From Streptomyces mirabilis (lineage in GTDB: Bacteria > Actinomycetota > Actinomycetes > Streptomycetales > Streptomycetaceae), in contig NZ_CP074102.1 in NCBI RefSeq assembly GCF_018310535.1, forward strand, positions 744,001-808,000: a stretch of DNA of 64,000 nt, read 5' to 3'. The notes under the pieces were generated by a model. It had not been told where the DNA came from. It made no database searches and saw only the letters and a list, made by a program, of their open reading frames with translations. The position numbers and the translations under genes were made by a program. How positions within the stretch are numbered: position 1 is the first letter of the stretch; every line of letters starts with the position of its first letter. Below, one piece after another: positions 1 to 8,239 of this stretch.

Positions 1-1758
1 CGGAATCAGATACGCGTGCTCGCGCCGCACCCGCAGCACGTCGCACCAGCCGTCCGTGATGACCAGCAGCGGCGCGCCCGGCGGGAAGTCGTCCGCGCGG
101 TGCAGCAGATCGATGCCGGGCTGCAGCACCGTACCGCCGCGCCCGTGCACCCGTACCCGTCCGGCGATCTCGGTGACCGGCAGATAGCCCGCGTCGTGCG
201 GCGCCGCGTCGCAGAACACCACCCGCGCGGCCGGTACGTCCCGGGCCTCGGCGTACGAGGCGATGGCGCCCAGCGCCTTGCCGAGCAGCGTGCGGTCCAT
301 GGAACCGGAGGTGTCGAGGACGACGCCGAAGGTGCAGCGGGCGATCTCCTCGGGCGGGAAGTACCGTCCCGCGCGCGGGATGTCGGGGGTGGACGCCTGA
401 CGGCGCGAGGGGCGCGCGTACGTCCGTACCGGCTCGGGGCGGGGCACGAACTCGTCGAACCAGCGGGCCAGGCGGGCGTCCCAAGGCAGCGGCGGATGGC
501 TGAGCGCGCGGATCTCCTCGACCAGACCGCCCGGCAGATAGCCCCGCTCCAGCTGCTGGTGCAGGTCGAAGCCGTGGCTCAGGCCGCGCCGGTAGAGCTC
601 GTCCAGGTCCACGTAGTCGCGCGGGGAGCCGAGCGGGGCGCCGAGGATGTCACCAACACCCTTGCCGCGGAGCGTGGACAGCCGGCGCATCCGGCGCAGG
701 TCCTTCGCGATCCGGTCGTACACCTCCTCCGCCGACAGATCCTTCAACTCCGCGTCGTACAGAAGTCCTTCGGGCATCGTGCCGACCTGCATCTCGCACA
801 GCCAGCCGTTGATGACGTAGTCGGCCGCGATGTTGAAGAGGTACGGGTCGCGGGGGCCGCAGCGGTCGCCGTGCCGCAGGGCGGCGTGCAGCATCTCGTG
901 GGCGAGGACGAACCGCCATTCCTCGTCCTCCAGTTGGCGCAGCGGGTTGATGTAGATCTCGCCCGCCTCCGCGTTCACGGCGGCGACGGAGATGTCGTGG
1001 GCGCGGGCCAGTTCGGCGTCGGCGACCAGGGTGATGCCGGCCGCGATGCCGCCGAGCAGCGGGTAGGAGGAGATGAACCAGCTCAGCGCCCGCTCCCAGG
1101 GCTGTAGCCGGGTGGGCCCGCCGCGCATCGAGCCGCGGCGGCCGCCGGCCACGTCCATCGCCGTGGCCACGGTGCGGGTCAGGGCGTGCGCGAACTCGAG
1201 CTGCCAGTCCGGGGCCTGGCCGCCCTTCCAGGTGTCCCACGGCACCAGCAGCTGGTCCGGCTCGCCGCCGGCCGTACCGCAGCGCTCGTACGGGGCCGGA
1301 GTCCCCTCGCGCCGCCAGCGGGCGGCGAGTTGCTCCTCGTCGCCGTCGGGGTACGAGGGCGGCAGGTCCTCTGGGGTGAGGCCGATGGGGAAACCGAGCA
1401 GGAAGCGGTTGACGACCGCGCAGCGGGCGGCGAGGGCGTGGCGGTCGGGCTGCTCGCGCGTCTTCGGCGCCGCCGGGACATGGCCGAAGCCCAGGTGGAT
1501 GATGGCGTGCGCGACCGCCCAGGCCCACTCGACGGGCTCGGCGCGGCGGGTGGGGTGGACGTGCAGTACACCGTTGGAGTCGACACGGACGAGACCGTCG
1601 CGGGGTGAGTCGGGGCAGTCCTCCTGGCGGCAGGTGCTGAAGCCGATGGCGGCGAGCGCCCGGTTGGCCCGCACCAGCCGCATCCCCTCCGCGAACGCCT
1701 CCGCCGCCAGGTCCTTCTTCGGCTGTCCCTTACTGCGGCTCGTCGGGGTGCGGCTCAC
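1..1758 (-). CDS. DUF2201-type zinc peptidase-like / VWA-like protein (3' end outside window)
   Basis: This gene is partial: its C-terminus runs off position 1. It begins with GTG inside the stop of the upstream MoxR ATPase gene (GTGA overlap, 1755-1758), so the two are probably translated together. The N-terminal part belongs to the DUF2201_N (putative metallopeptidase) group, with an HEMLH zinc-peptidase motif at about residues 287-291. A VWA-like domain follows, with a DTSGS MIDAS motif at about residues 482-486. MoxR-type ATPases and VWA proteins are commonly paired and are thought to act on metal insertion or complex assembly; the substrate here is unknown. Both motifs lie on one continuous reading frame, which is why I prefer it to the many antisense frames over this region. 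Confidence 0.88.
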   Translation of the reverse strand, partial: MSRTPTSRSKGQPKKDLAAEAFAEGMRLVRANRALAAIGFSTCRQEDCPDSPRDGLVRVDSNGVLHVHPTRRAEPVEWAWAVAHAIIHLGFGHVPAAPKTREQPDRHALAARCAVVNRFLLGFPIGLTPEDLPPSYPDGDEEQLAARWRREGTPAPYERCGTAGGEPDQLLVPWDTWKGGQAPDWQLEFAHALTRTVATAMDVAGGRRGSMRGGPTRLQPWERALSWFISSYPLLGGIAAGITLVADAELARAHDISVAAVNAEAGEIYINPLRQLEDEEWRFVLAHEMLHAALRHGDRCGPRDPYLFNIAADYVINGWLCEMQVGTMPEGLLYDAELKDLSAEEVYDRIAKDLRRMRRLSTLRGKGVGDILGAPLGSPRDYVDLDELYRRGLSHGFDLHQQLERGYLPGGLVEEIRALSHPPLPWDARLARWFDEFVPRPEPVRTYARPSRRQASTPDIPRAGRYFPPEEIARCTFGVVLDTSGSMDRTLLGKALGAIASYAEARDVPAARVVFCDAAPHDAGYLPVTEIAGRVRVHGRGGTVLQPGIDLLHRADDFPPGAPLLVITDGWCDVLRVRREHAYLIP

Positions 1759-2816
1759 TGCCGCGCCTCGACCAGCCGGGGCATGTCGCGGGCCGCCTCG
1801 ACCAGGAACCAGGCGGGCAGGAGGGGATTGCCGTCGGTGTCCGGAGCGATGACGCTCTGCGCGACCTCCACGGAGATCTCGGCGAGCTGCACGAGCAGCG
1901 ACTTGGCCCGATACGCGGTCTGCTGTCCGCTCGCGGAGAGGTGCTCCTTGCTGGCGGGCAGCTCCTTGACGAGCCGGCCGCGGAAGGACTCGGCGAGGTA
2001 GTACAGCAGGTCGCGGTCCTCGGGGCGGTGCGGCCAGCGGGCGTCGCCCTTGACGATCGCCTCGATGCCGAACCGGCTGCGCACGATCTTCACATAGCCG
2101 CAGAAGGCGACCGCGTGCGCGGGCGTCAGGGTGCCGTGTGCGATCACCTTCAGGGTCGGCTCGTCGAGGGCCGGCCCGAAGGAGTGCAGCGCGTCGGAGA
2201 GCATGTGCCAGGAGCGGGGCGTGGAGAACGGCTCCTCGGTCTTCGGCGGCTTGGACCACAGGTGGTCGGGCCGGTCGGTGAGGTGGTCCACGACCCAGGG
2301 GTGGATGCCGTTGGCCGCGGCCCAGCCGAGCCAGTCCTTGGAGGAGGCCTCCAGGTGCACGTGCGTGAGGCGGTTGATCAGCGCGGAGGCGATCGGGCGG
2401 GCCAGCGCGTTGTCGGTGGCGCGGTTGCCCGCGCCGATCACTATCGAGCCCTTGGGCAGCTCGTAGTTGCCGATGCGGCGGTCCAGGATCAGCGAGTAGA
2501 ACGCCTTCTGCACATCCGGCGTCGCCGCGTTCAGCTCGTCCAGGAAGAGGCAGTACGGCTCGTCACGGGCGATCGCCTCCGGCGGGCAGAACACCGAGCG
2601 CCCGTCGCGGATCTGCGGGACGCCGATCAGGTCCTCGGGTGCGAGCTGGGTGCCGAGCAGGCTGACGCACTCCAGGCCCAGTGACTCGGCGAACTCCCTG
2701 ACCAGGGAGGACTTTCCGATGCCGGGGGCGCCCCAGAGGAAGACCGGCCGCACGGTCGCGAGGCCGAGCAGCAGTTCCGGTATGCGGGCGGGGGTGACGG
2801 TCACGGCTGCCTGCAC
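1755..2816 (-). CDS. MoxR-type AAA ATPase
   Basis: A 353-residue AAA+ ATPase. Walker A is GAPGIGKSS at residues 29-37, Walker B is LFLDELNAA, and a sensor-like GAGNRATDN follows. The C-terminal half is the helical lid typical of MoxR/CoxD-like ATPases. The GTG start at 2816 is preceded by GAGG at suitable spacing. Longer frames upstream only read antisense through the neighbouring phosphatase gene. It overlaps the DUF2201/VWA gene by 4 bp, so the pair likely forms a MoxR-VWA chaperone-like unit in the cytoplasm. The client protein is not indicated by the context. Confidence 0.9.
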   Translation of the reverse strand: MQAAVTVTPARIPELLLGLATVRPVFLWGAPGIGKSSLVREFAESLGLECVSLLGTQLAPEDLIGVPQIRDGRSVFCPPEAIARDEPYCLFLDELNAATPDVQKAFYSLILDRRIGNYELPKGSIVIGAGNRATDNALARPIASALINRLTHVHLEASSKDWLGWAAANGIHPWVVDHLTDRPDHLWSKPPKTEEPFSTPRSWHMLSDALHSFGPALDEPTLKVIAHGTLTPAHAVAFCGYVKIVRSRFGIEAIVKGDARWPHRPEDRDLLYYLAESFRGRLVKELPASKEHLSASGQQTAYRAKSLLVQLAEISVEVAQSVIAPDTDGNPLLPAWFLVEAARDMPRLVEARQ

Positions 2817-2941
2817 GCAACATCCTCGGGGGTCGGGAAGTGCCCCGCGGGTGCGCGGTGCTCCATGCGAACAGTGTGTGCGCGGGGCTCGCCGACCGCA
2901 GCCCATTTTCCGCCGCCTCGGCCCGGCCGCCTGCCCGTGGC

Positions 2942-5026
2942 TCAGGCGGCGCGCTCGTCCGCGGGCGCCGCCAGCGGCACCTGGGGGCCGTCGCACTCGC
3001 GCAGCCAGCGCCGCAGTACGCGGTGCACCTGCTCGGCGCCCACGAGATCCGCGTCGTCCTCGACCGGCACGGACAGGGCCGTCGGCGACAGCAGAAAGGG
3101 GCGTGCCTGGGCCCCGCCAAGTCCGCCGTGCGAGCCGATCTGCTCCTCGAAGGCGAGGACTTCGCCCTCCATCGGGTCGTACGAGGAGTTGACCATGATG
3201 TCGGCGACGTGCGGGAAGGAGTGCGTACGTCGTACGGCGTCGGCGGCGCCGGGGCCGAAGTCGGCGAGCGGGCCCGGGCGCGCGTCGTCGAGCTTGTCGA
3301 TGGGCACCTCCGCGCCGTTCGCGCCCAGCACGAGTCCGCCGTACTCCTCGCTGCGGACCAGCACGAAGCCGACGCCGGGGTGGTTGGCGAGGGTGGACAG
3401 CAGCGCGGGGTGGCGGCGGTCGATCTCCTCCCGGCTCATCCGGTGCGGCACGTCGGGGAAGGACACCAGGCCGAGGTTGCCGGAGGCCAGCACGATGGGC
3501 TCGGAGCGGCGCGAGGGACGGTGGTGCTCGCCACGCTCCTCGACGGGTCTGCGCAGCGCGGCCCGCACCGCCGCCCGTGCTTCGGTGCCGCTGTGCGTGC
3601 GCTGTACCTTGCGCGGCACGGGCAGCCCGCACCCGGCCCGGACCAGGCTGCCGAGGCTGAGGCCGTAGCGGGTCAGGAAGGTCTCGCCGGGGCTCTGGCC
3701 GTGGTCCGACAGCACCACGATCCGGTAGGGCCGCGGGGCGTGTTCGGCGACCTTGGCGATCAGGGCGAGTGACCGGTCGAGGCGCTCCAGGACCTTCTCG
3801 GTGTCCCGGCTGCGCGGCCCGGAGTGGTGGGCCACCTCGTCGTACGCCACCAGGTCCGCGTAGACCGCGTTGCGCCCGGCGAGCATGTCGCCGATCACCG
3901 CGGCGACGACGACGTCCCGCTCGACGACGGTCGCGAAGGCGCGCACGAAGGGGTACAGCCCGCCGCGCTTGACCCGGGGCCGCCGCTTCTTCATCCGGGC
4001 CCACGTGGACTGGCCCATCTCGCGCAGCACCTCGGCGACGAAGGACAAGGCCGTACGGACGGCGTTGGCGGGGTCGCTGAAGTACGCGAAGTAGCCCGAG
4101 CGGGAACGGTTCTCCCTGCCCCTTCGCGCTGCCATGGACAGCACCAGGGCCAGCTGGTCGGCGCCGCCGCTGAAGAGGTTGCCGCGGCTGGCGCCGTCGA
4201 CGGTCAGCAGGCCCCCGTCGCCGGTGTGCTCGATGGCCCGGCGCTGGAGTTCGGCGGCGCTGGAGGGCCGGTTGCACACCATGACCTCGTGCGTGTCCTT
4301 CTCGTACCAGCGGAAGGCCGGCACGTCGTGGTTGCTGCCGTGCAGGATGCCGAGCTGGCTGGCGCCGGTCTGGCTGGACCAGTCGGTGCGCCACGGGGTG
4401 AGCCGGTGGGTGGGACAGCCGCCCTCCCCGGAGCCCTCGAGCCACTGCGCGACGGTGGGCATCAGCCCCTTGCCGACCGCCTCCTCCAGCACGTCGTGGC
4501 CGACGCCGTCGAGCTGGAGGAAGACGGCACCGGGGGTCGCGGGCCAGGCCTGACCGTCACCGCGCCTGCGGCGCCGGTCGGCGAGCCGGGAGAGCCTGCG
4601 CCGGTAGGCGTCGTCGTCCCGGACGGCGAGGGCACCGCCGGTGGCCGAGGCGACCGCGGACATCACGGCGGCGACGACCACGGCGGTCTCGGGCGCGGCC
4701 TCGCCCTGCCCGGAGGGGTTGATGCGCAGGGCTATCAGCAGCAAGGAGCCGTTCAGGAAGAAGACGAGCAGACCGAGGACCAGCGCGGGGACCAGGAGCA
4801 GCGCCCGTACGAGCAGGGGCCACACGAGCGAGGAGAGCAGACCGAAGACGGCCGCGCCGACCCCCGCGGTGACGGCGATCCGCGTGGCGCTGTCGCCGTT
4901 GCTGGACTCCAGCTGGAAGTCGGGCAGCACACCGGCGAGGACGAGCATGGTGACCGTGGACACGGCCCACACCGCGATGCTCCGCCACACTCCGCTGAGA
5001 AGTCGCCGCCAACGCCTTCCGCCCAC
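2942..5026 (-). CDS. membrane-anchored alkaline phosphatase superfamily protein
   Basis: 694 residues. The N-terminal ~135 residues carry four hydrophobic segments (about 17-36, 48-70, 73-97, 111-131), like the phage-holin-family membrane domain seen at the start of such actinobacterial proteins. The rest is a type I phosphodiesterase/nucleotide pyrophosphatase (alkaline phosphatase superfamily) fold: an FLQLDGVG metal site near residue 168, a YDEVAHHSG stretch and a VLSDHGQS metal site. It probably hydrolyses a phosphoester or phosphonate at the membrane; the substrate is unknown. It is 125 bp upstream of the MoxR gene on the same strand and may be co-transcribed with it. Confidence 0.85.
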   Translation of the reverse strand: MGGRRWRRLLSGVWRSIAVWAVSTVTMLVLAGVLPDFQLESSNGDSATRIAVTAGVGAAVFGLLSSLVWPLLVRALLLVPALVLGLLVFFLNGSLLLIALRINPSGQGEAAPETAVVVAAVMSAVASATGGALAVRDDDAYRRRLSRLADRRRRRGDGQAWPATPGAVFLQLDGVGHDVLEEAVGKGLMPTVAQWLEGSGEGGCPTHRLTPWRTDWSSQTGASQLGILHGSNHDVPAFRWYEKDTHEVMVCNRPSSAAELQRRAIEHTGDGGLLTVDGASRGNLFSGGADQLALVLSMAARRGRENRSRSGYFAYFSDPANAVRTALSFVAEVLREMGQSTWARMKKRRPRVKRGGLYPFVRAFATVVERDVVVAAVIGDMLAGRNAVYADLVAYDEVAHHSGPRSRDTEKVLERLDRSLALIAKVAEHAPRPYRIVVLSDHGQSPGETFLTRYGLSLGSLVRAGCGLPVPRKVQRTHSGTEARAAVRAALRRPVEERGEHHRPSRRSEPIVLASGNLGLVSFPDVPHRMSREEIDRRHPALLSTLANHPGVGFVLVRSEEYGGLVLGANGAEVPIDKLDDARPGPLADFGPGAADAVRRTHSFPHVADIMVNSSYDPMEGEVLAFEEQIGSHGGLGGAQARPFLLSPTALSVPVEDDADLVGAEQVHRVLRRWLRECDGPQVPLAAPADERAA

Positions 5027-5113
5027 GCCCTGTCCACCTCACGTCCCGGCCCGCCCGGTGTGCGAGGCCGCTCCCACCCTGTCACAACGGTCGAGCGGCC
5101 CCCGGTGTCCCCC

Positions 5114-5548
5114 TCAGCGGCCGTCGTAGCCCGCGGTCGGCATCGACAGACGGCGGTGGACCCGGGCCTTCATCTGGGCGTCGTACGACGGTTCCGCGCA
5201 CCCGACCGTCTCGATCCGTACGCCGCGGCGGGCGCACTCGGCGGTGAACTCGTCCACGGAGGCGAGGGCGCGCTCCAGGACACGACGGCTCGGCGCGACG
5301 AACAGGTCGACGAGGCCCGCCTCGACGTCCGCCCACAGGGTGCGGTGGTCGGGGCGCAGACCGCGGACGAGGAGCTCGCGGGTGACGACGTAACCGCGCT
5401 CGGCGGCCCAGCGGGCGCACATCGCGTACTGGCTGCGGGAGTCCACGAGGAAGGGGTCCGCGTCGAGCTCCTCCAGGGGCGTCAGGCTCGCGATGGCCGT
5501 GACGCGGACTGTGGTCGGCACGGCGGAGGCGCTGCTCGCGTGTCCCAT
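5114..5548 (-). CDS. small orphan protein resembling a serine-recombinase N-terminal domain
   Basis: About 144 residues from the ATG at 5548, which has a GGGGGGA purine run just upstream; an in-frame GTG at 5563 is an alternative. The pattern resembles the resolvase/invertase catalytic fold: VDSRSQYAMCARWAAERGY near the front (compare S-x3-Q...A.ERGY) and VDLFVAPSRRVLERAL followed by CARRGVRIETV. No DNA-binding C-terminal domain is present, and the usual catalytic YxRVS strand is not recognisable. I treat it as a conserved actinobacterial hypothetical; recombinase activity is doubtful. It lies upstream of the phosphatase gene on the same strand and divergently from the hydrolase at 5634. Confidence 0.7.
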   Translation of the reverse strand: MGHASSASAVPTTVRVTAIASLTPLEELDADPFLVDSRSQYAMCARWAAERGYVVTRELLVRGLRPDHRTLWADVEAGLVDLFVAPSRRVLERALASVDEFTAECARRGVRIETVGCAEPSYDAQMKARVHRRLSMPTAGYDGR

Positions 5549-5633
5549 GGCGTCCCCCCTCACCTCCGGGTTTCGCCGCCGACCCTACTCCTGCACGTAG
5601 GCTCGAGGGGAGTCGCACGGAGGAGGCAAAGAA

Positions 5634-6407
5634 GTGCCGGTGGAGATCACCTGGTGGGGGCACGCCACTTGCACGCTGGAGGACTCCGGCACACGCGTCC
5701 TCACCGATCCGCTCTTCGCGCGCCGGCTCGCGCACCTGCGGCGCAGGCGCGGGGCGCCGCCCCCTCCCGAGGCCGCGGTCGCGGACGTGGCGCTGGTCTC
5801 GCATCTGCACGCCGACCATCTCCATCTGCCCTCGTTGCAGCGGCTCGCGCCGGGCACGCTGGTACTGGTGCCGAAGGGCGCACCGCGCGTGGTGCCCGCG
5901 CTGCGCAGGCTGGACCATCTGCGGTTCGTCGAGGTGGCGCCCGGGGACCTGACCCAGGTCGGTGACCTGGTCGTACGTACGGTGTCGGCGCGGCACGACG
6001 GGCGGCGACTGCCGGTCGGACCGCATCGCTCCCCCGCGCTGGGCTTCGTGGTGGAGGGCGAGGCGCGGACGTATTTCGCCGGGGACACCGGGCCGTTCGA
6101 GTCGATGGCCGAGGAGGTCGGACCGGTCGACGTGGCGCTGCTGCCGGTCGGCGGGTGGGGCCCGTTCCTCGGGGAGGGACACCTGGACGCGGGGCGGGCC
6201 GCCGAGGCGCTGGCCCGGCTGATGCCGAGGAGCGCGGTGCCGGTGCACTACGGCACGTACTGGCCCATCGGCATGGACAGCGTGCGCCCCCATGAATTTC
6301 ATGCGCCGGGTGATGAGTTCGTGCGCCTGGCTGGTGAGCGTGCGCCCCAAGTGGCGGTGCACCGGCTCGAACACGGCGAGAGCGTGCGCCCGGAGGTCGC
6401 GCGGTGA
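5634..6407 (+). CDS. metallo-beta-lactamase-fold hydrolase
   Basis: 257 residues from a GTG start with a strong GGAGGAGG ribosome binding site. It shows the MBL zinc motif HLHADHLH (near residue 60) and a later YFAGDTG strand with the bridging Asp, plus a late VHYGTY histidine, as in the UPF0173/RomA-like hydrolases. Members act on diverse esters and nucleotides; no substrate can be assigned. Its stop overlaps the start of the DedA gene by 4 bp (GTGA), so the two form a translationally coupled pair. A second, NAPE-PLD-like MBL protein lies 700 bp downstream on the other strand. Confidence 0.88.
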   Translation: MPVEITWWGHATCTLEDSGTRVLTDPLFARRLAHLRRRRGAPPPPEAAVADVALVSHLHADHLHLPSLQRLAPGTLVLVPKGAPRVVPALRRLDHLRFVEVAPGDLTQVGDLVVRTVSARHDGRRLPVGPHRSPALGFVVEGEARTYFAGDTGPFESMAEEVGPVDVALLPVGGWGPFLGEGHLDAGRAAEALARLMPRSAVPVHYGTYWPIGMDSVRPHEFHAPGDEFVRLAGERAPQVAVHRLEHGESVRPEVAR

Positions 6408-7096
6408 CGCCTCTGACCGCCTTGGGCGCGGCCCCGGCGATATTCCTGTCCGCCAAGAGCACCGCCCCGGCCGTGTTCCTGTCCGCCGCGGGCGCGGCCG
6501 TGTCACCGGAGAGCACACAGCAGGCGATCGGCTATCCGTCGCTGTTCGTGCTGGTGCTGATCGGCGCGCTGGTCCCGGTGGTGCCGACGGGCGCGCTGGT
6601 CAGTTCGGCGGCCGTGGTGGCCTTTCACGAGACGGCGCCGTTCGCCCTGCTGCTGGTCTTCGTGGTGGGCTCGCTCGCGGCGTTCCTCGGTGACGTGGCG
6701 CTCTACTGGCTCGGCCGGCGCGGCATGGGATCCAAGAACGGCTCGCGCTGGCTGGAGGCCATCCGTGTGCGCGCCCCGGAGGACCGCCTCGCCCAGGCCC
6801 AGGAGAAGCTGGACGACCACGGCGTCGCCGTCCTCGTCCTGTCCCGCCTCGTCCCGGCGGGCCGCATACCGGTGATGCTCGCCTGCCTGCTGGCGAAGAT
6901 GCCCCTGCGCACCTTCGCCCGCGGCGACATCCCCGCCTGCCTCGCCTGGGCGGCCACCTACCAGGTCATCGGCATCCTCGGCGGCTCCCTCTTCGACGAG
7001 CCGTGGGAGGGCGTCGTGGCGGCGGTGGTCCTGACACTGGCGGTCAGTGCGGCGCCGGGAGTGTGGCGGAGGGTTCGCAGAACCGCGGCCCGGTAG
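6404..7096 (+). CDS. DedA / SNARE-associated family membrane protein
   Basis: 230 residues with about five hydrophobic segments. The conserved DedA stretch is present as a VLSRLVPAGRIPVMLA core with the conserved Arg and Pro. DedA proteins are half-transporter-like membrane proteins now linked to lipid scrambling or undecaprenyl-phosphate recycling; which applies here is not shown. The start is GTG within the preceding gene's stop, so expression is coupled to the MBL hydrolase. It ends 18 bp before the end of the convergent MBL gene, with no clear terminator between them. Confidence 0.85.
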   Translation: MTPLTALGAAPAIFLSAKSTAPAVFLSAAGAAVSPESTQQAIGYPSLFVLVLIGALVPVVPTGALVSSAAVVAFHETAPFALLLVFVVGSLAAFLGDVALYWLGRRGMGSKNGSRWLEAIRVRAPEDRLAQAQEKLDDHGVAVLVLSRLVPAGRIPVMLACLLAKMPLRTFARGDIPACLAWAATYQVIGILGGSLFDEPWEGVVAAVVLTLAVSAAPGVWRRVRRTAAR

Positions 7097-7114
7097 GCAC
7101 CCCCACCACCGTCG

Positions 7115-8239
7115 TCACCCCAGGACCCGAGAACCCCCCACCGCCAGATCCCACAGATTCCCCCGCTCCAACCCCACCCGCTCCCAAGCCGCCTTCACCC
7201 GGGTCAACGGCTCCAGCACGGGCTCCGCCGACAGCACGAATGTCCCCCAGTGCATCGGCGCCATCCGCCGAGCCCCCAGGTCGACAGCGGCCCGAACAGC
7301 CTCTTCCGGGTCGCAGTGGACGTCACTCAACCACCACCGGGGGTCGTACGCCCCGATGGGAAGCAGGGCCAGTTCTATCCCCGGGTACCGCTGCCCGATG
7401 GCCGCGAACCAGTGCCCGTACCCCGTGTCCCCCGCGAAGTACACCCGCTGTCCTTCGGGCGCCGTCAGCACCCAGCCACCCCACAGCGTGCGGCAGGTGT
7501 CGGTGAGACCGCGCTTGGACCAGTGGTGCGCGGGGACGAAGTCGAAGCGCACACCGTCGAGTTCGACCGCCTCCCACCAGTCCAGCTCCGTGACCCGGGT
7601 GAACCGGCGGCGCCGGAACCAGCGCCCGAGTCCGGCCGGCACGAACACCGGTGTGCCGCGCGGGAGTCGGCGCAGCGTCGGCGCGTCCAGATGATCGTAG
7701 TGGTTGTGACTGATGACGACCGCGTCGACGCGCGGCAGCGCGCTCCAGGCCACGCCGACCGGGGTGATCCGGGCCGGGGTGCCGAGGATCTTGCGGGACC
7801 AGACCGGGTCGGTGAGGACGGTGAGCCCGCCTATGCGGATCACCCAACTCGCGTGCCCCGCCCAGGAGACGGCGACGGTACGCGCGCCCACCCGCGGCAG
7901 CGGCCCCGGTTCGAAGGGCAGCAGCGGAATGCCGGCGAGCCCCTCGGGCCCCGGCCGCAGCGCCCCCTCACGTGCGAACCGCGCGAAGGCCCGCAGCCCG
8001 GGCAGCGGCGCGGTCAGCCGGTCGACGAACGACCGCGGCCACACACGGCGCTCACCGAGCGGACGGGGTTCGGCGAGAGGAGGGGGCTCGACGAGCGGAC
8101 GGAGAGGAAGGACAGGTGAGGAACGCCCCGCCGGCGGGGCCATGGAGGACGCCGGCTCCTCGGCGTCCTGCGTGTTCGTGGACTCGGACGTGCTCGTGGA
8201 CGTACTCGTGCTCGTGGTCGACTGGGACTGCTGCGTCAT
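7115..8239 (-). CDS. NAPE-PLD-like metallo-beta-lactamase-fold hydrolase
   Basis: 374 residues from the ATG at 8239, chosen because ATG overlaps the upstream stop as ATGA; a longer start at 8254 has no better ribosome site. The MBL motif is SHNHYDHLD, followed by VPAHHWSKRG, YFAGDTGYG and MHWGTF. This is the arrangement of the NAPE-phospholipase D / RomA-like group, which often hydrolyses phospholipids or related phosphodiesters. Before the fold there is an N-terminal Ser/Thr low-complexity stretch encoded by imperfect hexamer repeats. Coupling to a lysine-free aminotransferase-fold gene is notable. Confidence 0.88.
   Translation of the reverse strand: MTQQSQSTTSTSTSTSTSESTNTQDAEEPASSMAPPAGRSSPVLPLRPLVEPPPLAEPRPLGERRVWPRSFVDRLTAPLPGLRAFARFAREGALRPGPEGLAGIPLLPFEPGPLPRVGARTVAVSWAGHASWVIRIGGLTVLTDPVWSRKILGTPARITPVGVAWSALPRVDAVVISHNHYDHLDAPTLRRLPRGTPVFVPAGLGRWFRRRRFTRVTELDWWEAVELDGVRFDFVPAHHWSKRGLTDTCRTLWGGWVLTAPEGQRVYFAGDTGYGHWFAAIGQRYPGIELALLPIGAYDPRWWLSDVHCDPEEAVRAAVDLGARRMAPMHWGTFVLSAEPVLEPLTRVKAAWERVGLERGNLWDLAVGGSRVLG

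Noticed and set aside
2817..4445. Long minus-strand frame continuing the MoxR ATPase upstream (total 896 codons)
   Set aside because: The extra part is a Pro/Arg/Gly-rich antisense-type frame overlapping the phosphatase gene; the ATPase has its own GTG and ribosome site.
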